Below, piece by piece: positions 26,177 to 34,362 of a stretch of DNA of 64,000 bases. The translations under genes and the position numbers were made by a program. Position 1 is the stretch's first letter. Every line of letters starts with the position of its first letter. The DNA comes from Kribbella pittospori. Its GTDB lineage: Bacteria > Actinomycetota > Actinomycetes > Propionibacteriales > Kribbellaceae. The stretch covers positions 186,001-250,000 of the forward strand of contig NZ_SJKB01000006.1 of the NCBI RefSeq assembly GCF_004331465.1, in the 5' to 3' direction. The notes below the pieces were generated by a model, which was not told where the DNA came from, made no database searches, and saw only the letters and a program-made list of their open reading frames with translations.

Positions 26177-27076
26177 ATGATCGTCGAGGCAACCGGGCTG
26201 CGGAAGTCCTACGGCGCGACCGAGGTGCTCAGCGGGGTCGACCTGCGGGTGCCGGAGGGGTCCGTGCAGGCGCTGCTCGGGCCGAACGGCGCGGGCAAGA
26301 CCACGATCGTGCGGATCTTGACCACGCTGACCAGGCCGGACGTCGGCCGGGCGACCATCGCCGGGTACGACGTACTGCGCGAGCCGGCCCAGGTCCGCGG
26401 TGTGATCAGCCTGACCGGGCAGTACGCCGCGGTGGACGAGAACCAGACCGGCCGGGAGAACTTCGTCATGGTCGGCCGATTGATGCATCTCGGTCGGCCC
26501 GCCGCACGTCGGCGTACCGGTGAACTGCTGGAGCGATTCGGGCTGACCGACGCGATGGACCGGCGGGTGAAGACGTACTCCGGCGGGATGCGGCGGCGAC
26601 TCGATTTGGCCATGAGCCTGATCGCGCGGCCGCGGGTGATCTTCCTGGACGAGCCGACCACCGGGCTCGACCCGGCCAGCCGGTCGACGATGTGGGACGT
26701 GATCGGTGAACTGGTCCGGGACGGGACCACGATCCTGCTCACCACGCAGTACCTCGAGGAGGCGGACCGGCTGGCCGACCGGATCGTGCTGCTCGACCAC
26801 GGCCGGATCGTTGCCACCGGCACCGCCGACGAGCTCAAGACCCAGATCGGCGGCGAACGCATCGAGCTCCGCTTCTCCGACGAGGTGCAGTTGCTCAAGG
26901 CAACCGGATTACTGGACGGCGTCGCCGACGATCTCGTGCTCAATATTCCGTCCGACGGTACGGCGGCGCACCTGCACCACGTGCTCGACGTACTCCGGGA
27001 CAACGGCCTGCAGCCTGAGCGCGTCTCGTCGCACCGGCCGACCCTCGACGACGTCTTCCTCGCCCTCACCGCCTAG
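26177..27076 (+). CDS. ABC exporter ATP-binding protein (DrrA-like)
   Basis: A 299-residue nucleotide-binding subunit: Walker A GPNGAGKTT, Q loop TGQYAAVDE, signature YSGGMRRRLDLA, Walker B VIFLDEPTTGLDP and the H loop TTQYLEEAD. The C-terminal extension (about 215-299) is typical of the daunorubicin-resistance subfamily. AAGGAGGGG precedes the ATG. It pairs with the permease 9 bases downstream, forming an exporter of a hydrophobic drug or lipid under TetR control. Confidence 0.93.
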   Translation: MIVEATGLRKSYGATEVLSGVDLRVPEGSVQALLGPNGAGKTTIVRILTTLTRPDVGRATIAGYDVLREPAQVRGVISLTGQYAAVDENQTGRENFVMVGRLMHLGRPAARRRTGELLERFGLTDAMDRRVKTYSGGMRRRLDLAMSLIARPRVIFLDEPTTGLDPASRSTMWDVIGELVRDGTTILLTTQYLEEADRLADRIVLLDHGRIVATGTADELKTQIGGERIELRFSDEVQLLKATGLLDGVADDLVLNIPSDGTAAHLHHVLDVLRDNGLQPERVSSHRPTLDDVFLALTA

Positions 27077-27085
27077 GAGCCCGCC

Positions 27086-27859
27086 ATGTCCCACCACGGA
27101 GTCGCCGCCGCGTTCTCGGACACAGTGACGATGATCGACCGCAGTGTCCGACTGTCCCGGCGCAACGTCGAGACGCTGTTCGTCTCGATCCTGCTCCCGC
27201 TGCTGATGATGTGCCTGTTCGTGTACGTGTTCGGCGGCGCGATCAGCACCGGCACGGAGTACATCAACTATGTCGTCCCGGGCATCCTGCTGTTGACCAC
27301 CGGGTACGGCGCTTCGTCGACGGCGATGGTGGTCGCGGACGACATGCACAGCGGGATGATCGATCGCCTGCGCTCGTTGCCGATCCGCAGCTTCGCCGTG
27401 CTGACCGGGCACGTTACCGCGAGTGTCGCCCGTAACTCCGTGTCGACGGCGATCGTCGTACTCGCGTCACTGGCGATGGGATTCCGCCCTTCGGCGAACG
27501 CCGGCGAATGGCTGGCCGCGATCGGCTTGCTGCTTCTCTACGTACTCGCGTTGTCGTGGCTCGCGGCCGGTCTAGGGGTGATCGCCAAGTCGGTGGAGTC
27601 GGCCAGCACACTGAGCTTCTTCATGTTGTTCCTGCCGTACCTGAGCAGTGCGTTCGTCCAGCCGGAGACGATGCCATCATGGTTGCGGCCGATCAGTGAA
27701 CACCAGCCGATCACACCGGTGATCGAGACCGTGCGCAGCTTTCTGATCGGCGCACCACTGGGGAACAACGGCTGGATCGCACTCGCGTGGTGTTGTGGTC
27801 TACTCCTGTTCTCGTTCACGTTGGCGACCTCGTTGTACCGGCGCCGGACGAGCCGCTGA
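27086..27859 (+). CDS. ABC-2 type permease (DrrB-like)
   Basis: A 257-residue membrane subunit with six predicted segments (for example LFVSILLPLLMMCLFVYVFG, WLAAIGLLLLYVLALSWLAA, IALAWCCGLLLFSFTLA). The conserved DDMHSGMIDRLRSLPI loop touches the ATPase, and FLPYLSSAFVQPETMPSWL is typical of DrrB/ABC2 permeases. It follows the ATPase gene and is followed by a strong terminator at 27985-28013. Confidence 0.92.
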   Translation: MSHHGVAAAFSDTVTMIDRSVRLSRRNVETLFVSILLPLLMMCLFVYVFGGAISTGTEYINYVVPGILLLTTGYGASSTAMVVADDMHSGMIDRLRSLPIRSFAVLTGHVTASVARNSVSTAIVVLASLAMGFRPSANAGEWLAAIGLLLLYVLALSWLAAGLGVIAKSVESASTLSFFMLFLPYLSSAFVQPETMPSWLRPISEHQPITPVIETVRSFLIGAPLGNNGWIALAWCCGLLLFSFTLATSLYRRRTSR

Positions 27860-27984
27860 TCGCAAGTTACATCCCGTTGACCGAAACGTATTCGAATGGA
27901 TTCGGACGTGACCCCTCACTCGGGTTACTGTCAAGGTCCCCCCCAACGTGTGGTGGTCCCACTCCCCCCGGGACCCACACGGAC

Positions 27985-28013
27985 AAGCGCCCCGGTCATT
28001 GACCGGGGCGCTT
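27985..28013 (+). terminator. Rho-independent terminator after the ABC exporter
   Basis: Perfect 13-bp stem AAGCGCCCCGGTC with a 3-base loop, followed by CGTTTTG. It lies between the convergent permease and P450 genes. Confidence 0.85.
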
Positions 28014-28041
28014 CGTTTTGTCAGGAAACGAGGCAGTGTTT

Positions 28042-29199
28042 TCAGCACATGACTGGCAACTCGAGTAGGCCGCGGGTGCGGATCGAGTCCCGCCAGCGCA
28101 GCTCACTCCGCGGTACGCCGAGGTGCAGACCGGGCACGTGATCCAGCAGCGCCTCGAGTGCGATCGCGATCTCCAACCGCGCCAACGGCGCACCGAGGCA
28201 GTAGTGAATCCCGTGCCCTAGAGCGAGGTGTCCGCCGACCGCGCGATCGAGGTCGACGCGGTCCGGATCCGGGAAGCGCTCCGGGTCCCGGTTCGCCGAA
28301 GAGATCCCGAGCAGGACCGTCTCCCCCGCCGGAATCATCGCGCCATCGATCTCCACGTCCTCGATCGGAAACCGCCTGATCGCCAGCGGCGCCGGGCCGT
28401 CGTACCGCATCAACTCCTCGACCGCGCCCGGGAGTTGCGACCGGTCCGACCGCACCCGCTCCCACAAGGCCGGCTCGTCGAGCAGTGCGAGCGTCGCGTT
28501 CCCGATCAGGTGGACGACATTCTCGTATCCGGCGAACAGGATCAGGAAGACGAGCGACGTCAGTTCGTCGTCGCTGAGTCGATCGTCGTCGTCCCGCGCC
28601 GCGATCAGGTCACTGACCAAGTCATCACCGGGGAGCGACCGCTTGCCCTCGATCAGCCCGGCGAAGAACCGCAGCATCGCCCCGATCGCAGCCCGCGCCT
28701 CGTCCGGCCCCGGCGGCGCGAGCATCGTGTCCGTCCACGCGCGGAAGTCGGTCCGTGCCTCCTCCGGTACGCCGAGCAGATCGCAGATCACCGTGATCGG
28801 CAGCGGCGCGGCGTACTCCGCGACCAGGTCAGCCCGTCCGCGCCGTACGACGGGAGTCAGAAGTTCGTCCGCAGTACGGCGGATGGCCGCGGCAAGCGAC
28901 TCGATCCGGCCGGGAGTGAAGGCGCGGGTGACGAGCGAGCGGATCCGGGTGTGGTCCGGCGGGTCCAGGTTGAGCAGGTTGGCGTCGAGGGCGGGCGGCA
29001 GGTTGAGACCGCGGTAGTTGCCGGGGACGGCGTTGCGCTTGTCGACGGACAGTCGCGGATCCGCGAGGGCCCGGCGGACGTCGTCGTACCGGGTGACGAG
29101 CCAGGAAGGGCTGCCGTCGGGGCCGGCGATGCGGTGGACGGGTCCGGATCGGCGGAGGGCGGAGTAGGCGGCGTACGGATCGCTCGGAGTGATCGTCAC
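28042..29199 (-). CDS. Cytochrome P450
   Basis: About 385 residues, a bacterial class I P450 (CYP107-like). The heme cysteine is Cys334 in ALGHGIHYCLG, the ExxR helix is EELMR (about 261), and NRDPERFPDPD precedes the heme loop. The I-helix reads FAGYENV: the usual threonine after the acidic residue is Asn227. GTG 29199 is chosen as start since it places the protein at normal length; the ribosome site is weak. No ferredoxin gene is adjacent. Substrate unknown. Confidence 0.9.
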   Translation of the reverse strand: MTITPSDPYAAYSALRRSGPVHRIAGPDGSPSWLVTRYDDVRRALADPRLSVDKRNAVPGNYRGLNLPPALDANLLNLDPPDHTRIRSLVTRAFTPGRIESLAAAIRRTADELLTPVVRRGRADLVAEYAAPLPITVICDLLGVPEEARTDFRAWTDTMLAPPGPDEARAAIGAMLRFFAGLIEGKRSLPGDDLVSDLIAARDDDDRLSDDELTSLVFLILFAGYENVVHLIGNATLALLDEPALWERVRSDRSQLPGAVEELMRYDGPAPLAIRRFPIEDVEIDGAMIPAGETVLLGISSANRDPERFPDPDRVDLDRAVGGHLALGHGIHYCLGAPLARLEIAIALEALLDHVPGLHLGVPRSELRWRDSIRTRGLLELPVMC

Positions 29200-29298
29200 C
29201 GGCCCAAAAATACCGGCAGAAAAGTTTGTCGAGGTGTGTCGAATCCAGGCCCTCTTCTCCGACGTATCAGTGAGAGCGACCAAAAGGAGAGGGTCAGA

Positions 29299-29517
29299 AT
29301 GAACACCACCGCCACCACCACCGACAGCACCGTCCGCACCATGATCGTCACCATGCTGGCCGAGGGGAACCCGGTCTGGTACGTCGCCGGCATGGTCAAC
29401 ATGCGAAGCCACGACGTGTACGTGATCGGCCGCGAGGCCGGCTACCCGGACAAGGCCAAACTCCGCCGGGCCGTGTGGGCCTCGAAGAACCGCACCCGCG
29501 TGCCGCAAGCCGCCTGA
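29299..29517 (+). CDS. Small basic HTH-like protein of unknown function
   Basis: A 72-residue basic protein with good start signals (AAGGAGAG 8 bases before ATG). The N-terminal Thr-rich stretch is followed by MLAEGNPVWYVAGMVNMRSH and VYVIGREAGYPDKAKL, which looks like a short helix-turn-helix. It diverges from the P450 gene and ends in a strong terminator, so it is an independent transcription unit. Function unknown. Confidence 0.65.
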   Translation: MNTTATTTDSTVRTMIVTMLAEGNPVWYVAGMVNMRSHDVYVIGREAGYPDKAKLRRAVWASKNRTRVPQAA

Positions 29518-29544
29518 CTCCCGCTCAGGTCGCTCCACAAACAC

Positions 29545-29582
29545 CGTCGGCCGCTGCTGTCCCCGGACAGCAGCGGCCGACG
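29545..29582 (+). terminator. Strong hairpin after the 72-residue protein gene
   Basis: Perfect 18-bp stem starting CGTCGGCCGCTGCTGTCC with a 2-base loop, then TCTGTTCT. Starts 27 bases after the stop codon. Confidence 0.85.
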
Positions 29583-29723
29583 TCTGTTCTCACGCATGGC
29601 CAGGCATGTAGCTGGCCGCACGGTTGGGTGGGGCTAGCCCTACTTCCACTCGGATCGGGCCGATTCCACGGTTGCGGTGGTGCACAGTGGCAGGACCAAG
29701 CCGTAGTGAGAAAGAGGATTCAG

Positions 29724-30956
29724 ATGTCGTGGGTTGCGAGTGCCTGCGTAGGGTTCGTCCGGTCGTGCATCGTCCTGGTCATCACCATGCTGGTGCCTGC
29801 CGTCTGGGCTGCCGGGGTGGCGGTGGCGATCTGGTGGCGGAGCCCCTGGACGTGGATCGTGCCGTTCATCTGGGCGAGCCTAGGCACTCTCCTGCTGATC
29901 CGGCCGGTCGCCGGGATGGTCCGGTCGTTGCTGGCCCGGTGGACGGGCACGGTGATCCCGGGCGGATACCGAGAGCTGGGAGCGGTGACGCAGCTGTCCA
30001 CCGGCTTCTGGTGGAACGGGCACTCGTACGAGAAGACGCGGCGGGATGCCGAGAAGGACCTGCGGATGCGTGTGCGGTGGACCGATCCGGCGAACTGGCG
30101 TGATCTGAGGTGCTTGGCGATCCTCGCGGTCACCGCCGCCCTGGCTGCGGCGGTTCCGCCCGCTGGGATCGTGGCAGCTGTCATCGGGTTCGCCCAGTCG
30201 ATGCCAGTGCTCGGAGTGGCCGGACTGGTCGTGGCGGTCGCCAGTTCGCCGTACGCCTGGCGCCCGTTCGAGCCGATCGCCGTACGCTTCCTGCGCCCGA
30301 CGCCGTCGATGGCTCTGGCGAACCGGGTCGACGAACTGACCGTGCAGCGCGCCGACGCGACGGTTGCCCAGGCCGCGGAGATCCGCCGGATCGAGCGGGA
30401 CCTGCATGACGGAGCGCAGGCACGCCTGGTATCGCTCGGGCTGTCGCTGGCGACCGCGGAGAAGCTGATGGAGACCGACCCGCGTGCGGCGAAGGCTCTG
30501 CTGAAGGACGCCCGGGTCGGCGCAGCCACATCGCTGTCCGAGCTCCGCGAACTGGTCCGCGGCATCAACCCACCGGTGCTGAACGAGCGCGGACTGGTCG
30601 ATGCCGTACGCGCCCTGGCGATGGACACCCCGCTGGAAACGACCGTCAGCGCAGGCGGCGAACTGCGGCTGGATCCGCCGATCGAGTCCGCTCTGTACTT
30701 CGGGATCGCCGAGCTACTGACCAACGCGGTCAAGCACGCGCAGGCGGATCACGCGGAGATCGCTATCTCCCATGACGGGACCGGCATCGTCGTACTGATC
30801 GAGGACGACGGCCGCGGCGGTGCCCGGATCGAGGATGCGGGCGGCCTGGCAGGACTGCGCCGGCGGCTCGCGGCGTTCGACGGCACCCTGGAGCTGACCA
30901 GCCCGGACGGCGGCCCGACTCGTGCGAGGATGACGGTGCCATGCGAATCCTTGTAG
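29724..30956 (+). CDS. NarL-type membrane sensor histidine kinase
   Basis: A 410-residue kinase. Paired membrane segments lie at about 10-65 and 130-175 with a basic linker between. HisKA_3 has His228 in RRIERDLHDGAQARL, then a region LRELVRGINPP and the ATPase (ELLTNAVKHAQA, EDDGRGGARI, GLAGLRRRL). ATG 29724 is chosen because residues upstream lack a membrane or domain signal. It overlaps the response regulator gene by 16 bases. Stimulus unknown, probably envelope-related. Confidence 0.9.
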   Translation: MSWVASACVGFVRSCIVLVITMLVPAVWAAGVAVAIWWRSPWTWIVPFIWASLGTLLLIRPVAGMVRSLLARWTGTVIPGGYRELGAVTQLSTGFWWNGHSYEKTRRDAEKDLRMRVRWTDPANWRDLRCLAILAVTAALAAAVPPAGIVAAVIGFAQSMPVLGVAGLVVAVASSPYAWRPFEPIAVRFLRPTPSMALANRVDELTVQRADATVAQAAEIRRIERDLHDGAQARLVSLGLSLATAEKLMETDPRAAKALLKDARVGAATSLSELRELVRGINPPVLNERGLVDAVRALAMDTPLETTVSAGGELRLDPPIESALYFGIAELLTNAVKHAQADHAEIAISHDGTGIVVLIEDDGRGGARIEDAGGLAGLRRRLAAFDGTLELTSPDGGPTRARMTVPCESL

Positions 30957-31594
30957 CCGAAGACCTCTACCTGCTGCGGGACGGGATGGTCCGTCTGCTC
31001 GAGGCCTACGGGCACGAGGTGGTGGCGACCGCGACCACCGGACCCGAGACCCTCGATGGTCTGCGGAAGTGGAAGCCGGACGTCTCCGTCATCGACGTAC
31101 GGATGCCACCAACGCAGACGGACGAGGGCCTGAAGGCCGCACTGGCCGCCCGCCGCGAGGTCGCAGGGCTGCCGGTCCTGATCCTGTCGCAGCATGTCGA
31201 GCAGCTCTATGCGCGTGAGCTCCTGACCGACGGCGCCAGCGGTGTCGGGTACCTGCTCAAGGAGAGCGTGTTCGAGGCCGATCAGTTCATCGACGCCCTC
31301 GAACGGGTCGCGGCCGGAGGGACGGCCCTGGATCCGGCCGTCGTCGCCAAGCTGCTGTCCAGCGGTACGTCGAGCAAGCGCCTCGACCGGCTCACGGAGC
31401 GCGAGCTGTCCGTGCTCGGTCTGATGGCTGAGGGCTCGTCCAACCAGGCGATCTGTCAACGCCTGTTCATCAGCGAGAGCGCCGTCAGCAAGTACACGAC
31501 CTCGCTGTTCGGCAAGCTGGGCCTCGCCGACGACGACACCAGCAACCGCCGCGTGATGGCCGTCCTCGCCTACCTCGGACTCACCGGCTCCTGA
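30941..31594 (+). CDS. NarL/LuxR-family response regulator
   Basis: A 217-residue partner of the upstream kinase. The receiver has Glu7/Asp8, phosphoacceptor Asp52 (SVIDVRMPP) and Lys in YLLKESV. The C-terminal LuxR HTH is LTERELSVLGLMAEGSSNQA then LFISESAVSKYTTSLFGKLG. Its 3' end overlaps the convergent hydrolase gene by 14 bases. Confidence 0.93.
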   Translation: MRILVAEDLYLLRDGMVRLLEAYGHEVVATATTGPETLDGLRKWKPDVSVIDVRMPPTQTDEGLKAALAARREVAGLPVLILSQHVEQLYARELLTDGASGVGYLLKESVFEADQFIDALERVAAGGTALDPAVVAKLLSSGTSSKRLDRLTERELSVLGLMAEGSSNQAICQRLFISESAVSKYTTSLFGKLGLADDDTSNRRVMAVLAYLGLTGS

Positions 31595-32405
31595 GCCGGG
31601 TCTTCAGCTGACCCGCGAAGAAGCGTTCGACGGTGGGCAGGATCTTGCGGCCGGAGTGGGCTGCGCCCTCGACCATGTCGAAGGTGATGTCGAGGCCGTG
31701 CGAGCGATAGTTCCGCTCCAGGGTGCGCAGGCGCTCGATCCGGGTGGTGCCGGTCAGTTCGGCGCCGTCCATCCAGTTGGACTCCCCTGGGTTCATGATC
31801 TCCCAGCTCTCCACGTCCTCGGAGCCGACGACAAGCTGGATCGGCACCCGGCGGAGCGCGTCGAAGTCGATCGGCTGGCCGAACTTCTCCTCGAACCCCT
31901 TCGTCCCGAGCCACCACGGCAGCGTGTCGTCCAGCTGCGTGATCCGGCCGGGCGCACCGATCGACGCGGCGGCCAGGCGCTCCGGGTGCAGGTAGAGGAA
32001 CCGGTGCGTGAACTGCCCGCCACCGGAGAAGCCGTGCAGGTAGAACTGCTCGGCCGCCACCGGGAACCGGTCCGTCACCTCGTCCACGATCGCCAGCAGC
32101 ATCCGGTCGAACCGGATCCCCTGGTACTCGATGAACTTGAAGTTGTGCAGGTCGTCCGGGTCGACCAGACCGGCCGGGAAGATCGGTGTCAGCACCACGA
32201 CGCCCTGCTCTTCGGCGAAGTCCTCGAGCAGGTTGCGGTACGTCGCCGCGGACCGGGCGGTACCGTGCTGGACCACCACCAGCGGTGCGCGGTCGTCGTT
32301 GGTCAGCCGCTTCGGCACGTACAGGCAGTAGTGCAGCCGCGGGTCCACCTGGGACGCGAAGATCGGGGTCTTGCCACGCTGGTAGACGGTCGAGGTGTTC
32401 GCCAT
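31581..32405 (-). CDS. Alpha/beta hydrolase, esterase/depolymerase-like
   Basis: A 274-residue hydrolase. PLVVVQHGTARSAATYRNLL is the oxyanion region, GFSGGGQF holds the nucleophile Ser, VGSEDVES a candidate acid and EGAAHSGR the histidine. No signal peptide. The arrangement resembles PHB-depolymerase/feruloyl-esterase type proteins. It diverges from an RpiR regulator that probably controls it through the GTTACAG sites between them. Substrate unknown. Confidence 0.8.
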   Translation of the reverse strand: MANTSTVYQRGKTPIFASQVDPRLHYCLYVPKRLTNDDRAPLVVVQHGTARSAATYRNLLEDFAEEQGVVVLTPIFPAGLVDPDDLHNFKFIEYQGIRFDRMLLAIVDEVTDRFPVAAEQFYLHGFSGGGQFTHRFLYLHPERLAAASIGAPGRITQLDDTLPWWLGTKGFEEKFGQPIDFDALRRVPIQLVVGSEDVESWEIMNPGESNWMDGAELTGTTRIERLRTLERNYRSHGLDITFDMVEGAAHSGRKILPTVERFFAGQLKTRLRSR

Positions 32406-32432
32406 GGACTTCCTTCGGTGAGTCTACGATGT

Positions 32433-32468
32433 GTTACAGAACTTAGAGTCTTGGATGATTCGTTACAG
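32433..32468. promoter_or_regulatory. Repeated GTTACAG sites in the hydrolase/RpiR divergent region
   Basis: GTTACAG occurs at 32433-32439 and 32462-32468, 29 bases apart (about three helical turns). They are candidate RpiR-binding half-sites. Confidence 0.4.
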
Positions 32469-32482
32469 TCGCTACGGGATCG

Positions 32483-32488
32483 GATAAT
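32483..32488 (+). promoter_or_regulatory. -10 element GATAAT for a probably leaderless RpiR gene
   Basis: GATAAT ends 6 bases before the ATG at 32495 and no Shine-Dalgarno sequence fits between. The transcript probably begins at the start codon. Confidence 0.45.
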
Positions 32489-32494
32489 ACACAG

Positions 32495-33385
32495 ATGGCC
32501 GATGAGGTAACAGGGGTTACACGGAATCCGGCGCTGGCCGAGCTGCGCCGCCGGATCCGGGACCACTGGGACGAGTTCACGCCGGCGTCCCGCGCGGTCT
32601 GCCGGTCGCTGTCGGAGATCTCGCCGGAACGGCTGCTCTACTTGTCCGCGCAGGAGCTCGGCCAGGCGAGCAAGACCAGCAACGCCACGGTGATCCGCAC
32701 CCTGCAGTCCCTCGGGTACGCCGGCCTGGCCGAACTCAAGGATCAGGTGGCCACGCCGTTCCGATCGACGACTCGGCGAGAGGAACGCCTGCGGGACCGG
32801 ATGGAGGCCACCGGCGGCGACCCCAAGCACGTGTGGGACCGGGTCGTCACCGAGTCGCTCGAGCGGATCGAGTTCCTGAACCAGCACATGGCGATGGACA
32901 AGTACCAGGAAGCGGTCCGGCTGATGCTGGACGCGCGCGAGTTGGTGATCTACGGGTTCGGCGCGAACTACGTGGCGGCGGAGTACCTGATGCTGAAGCT
33001 GCGGCGGTTCGGTCTGCGCAGCCGGTGCATCCGGACAGCCGGGTTCCAGCTCGCCGACGATCTGCTCGGCATCGGGTCCGAGGACGTGGTGATCGTGATC
33101 GCGCCGGGCCGGCTCATCGTCGACGGCGAGGTCGTGATCGACCGGGCCCGGGCGGTCGGCGCCGGCATCATCCTGCTCAGCGAGGAGCACGTGGCCGAGC
33201 GGCTGGCGAACGACGTGACGGTGGCGATCCACGTGCCGAACACGGTCACCGGGATCACCGCGGAGATGCTGACGACGATCGTGACCGCGGACGCCCTGGC
33301 GCAGGCGGTGGCCGCGGCGGACGCGGAACGCACGCTGGAGACGTCACACACGTTGGAGTCCCTGCGGCAGCAACTAGGTTTCTGA
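32495..33385 (+). CDS. MurR/RpiR-family regulator with SIS domain
   Basis: A 296-residue regulator. The N-terminal RpiR HTH covers about residues 15-85 (SEISPERLLYLSAQELGQAS, KTSNATVIRTLQSLGY). The SIS sugar-phosphate domain follows (ARELVIYGFGANYVAAEYL, DVVIVIAPGRL, GAGIILLSEEH). SIS-domain regulators normally sense phosphosugars. In the APGR segment the usual run of SxSG serines is missing, so the ligand may differ. It diverges from the hydrolase at 31.6-32.4 kb. Confidence 0.9.
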   Translation: MADEVTGVTRNPALAELRRRIRDHWDEFTPASRAVCRSLSEISPERLLYLSAQELGQASKTSNATVIRTLQSLGYAGLAELKDQVATPFRSTTRREERLRDRMEATGGDPKHVWDRVVTESLERIEFLNQHMAMDKYQEAVRLMLDARELVIYGFGANYVAAEYLMLKLRRFGLRSRCIRTAGFQLADDLLGIGSEDVVIVIAPGRLIVDGEVVIDRARAVGAGIILLSEEHVAERLANDVTVAIHVPNTVTGITAEMLTTIVTADALAQAVAAADAERTLETSHTLESLRQQLGF

Positions 33386-33502
33386 CGGCGTTTGTTGCTT
33401 GAGGCTTGCGACTCTTCGGCGATCTCAGATTGCGACGATCGGACCGGTGCGGTCACCGATAGCATCGACCCGGACCCATTCGACCCTGCGGAGGATTACC
33501 TG

Positions 33503-33826
33503 ATGATCTTCATCACCGCCAAGTTCCGGGTGAAGCCGGAGCACGCCGAGAACTGGCCCTCGATCACCGCCGACTTCACCGCCGCGACGCGCGCCGAGCC
33601 GGGCTGCCTCTGGTTCGACTGGTCCCGCTCACTGGACGACGCGAACGAGTACGTCCTGGTCGAAGCCTTCGCCGACGACGACGGCGCCACCGCACACGTC
33701 ACCTCCGACCACTTCAAGGCTGCCCAGCAGCACCTCCCGCCGCACCTGGTCGAGACCCCGCGGATCGTGAACTTCAAGCTCCCGCAGAACGACTGGTCAG
33801 AGCTCGGCGAACTCGCCGTCAAATAG
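33503..33826 (+). CDS. Putative quinol monooxygenase (ABM domain)
   Basis: A 107-residue YgiN-like dimeric barrel: FITAKFRVKPEHAENWPS, EPGCLWFDWSRSLDDANEYV and HVTSDHFKAAQQHLP. The His at the end of the core is conserved in this group. ATG 33503 is chosen because GGAGG (33490-33494) lies 8 bases upstream. It abuts the convergent SnoaL-like gene with no gap. Confidence 0.82.
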   Translation: MIFITAKFRVKPEHAENWPSITADFTAATRAEPGCLWFDWSRSLDDANEYVLVEAFADDDGATAHVTSDHFKAAQQHLPPHLVETPRIVNFKLPQNDWSELGELAVK

Positions 33827-34240
33827 TCAGTCCGCCTCGACGACGACGGTGTTCTGGGCGGCGGCGATCTCCCAATCGCTGCCGTCCCTGGCCAGGAAGT
33901 ACACCGGGCTCCCGTACGAACCCGTCGTACCGCCACGCTCGACGTAGGTCTGATTCACGTTCACGACGGCGATGTCCGGCCGCACGAACAGTAGATGGTC
34001 GGGCTCGTACGTCGCGGACGAGTCCTTCATCGCGCCGGGGAGCACCTCCCGGGTGAACGCCTCGATCGTGTCGCGCCCGTAGAGCCGCTTCCCGTGCCCC
34101 GTCACCCACACCGCATCTTTGCGGAACAACGAAATGAAACCGTCGACGTCCTCGTTGCCCTGCACCTCCTGCACCTTGGCCACCAGCGCCACGATCGCGT
34201 CGACATCGGCCTGACTCGGAACCGCACCCTCGATCCTCAT
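33827..34240 (-). CDS. SnoaL/SgcJ-like NTF2-fold protein
   Basis: A 137-residue NTF2-fold protein: VALVAKVQEVQGNEDVDGFI, LFRKDAVWVTGHGKRLYGRD and SPVYFLARDGSDWEIAAAQN, close to the SgcJ/EcaC group. ATG 34240 has AGGA 7 bases upstream; an in-frame TTG at 34255 is less likely. Function unknown. Confidence 0.8.
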   Translation of the reverse strand: MRIEGAVPSQADVDAIVALVAKVQEVQGNEDVDGFISLFRKDAVWVTGHGKRLYGRDTIEAFTREVLPGAMKDSSATYEPDHLLFVRPDIAVVNVNQTYVERGGTTGSYGSPVYFLARDGSDWEIAAAQNTVVVEAD

Positions 34241-34362
34241 CCAACGATCCTGCAAGCTGAACCAGACTTGAGGTCAAGCAAGCCCGGCATCGCGGGAAAT
34301 CGTTCGCCGAGTGGGCCGGACTCACCTACCGTGCACCAGTTGGCGAGGCGGAAGGCGGACGC

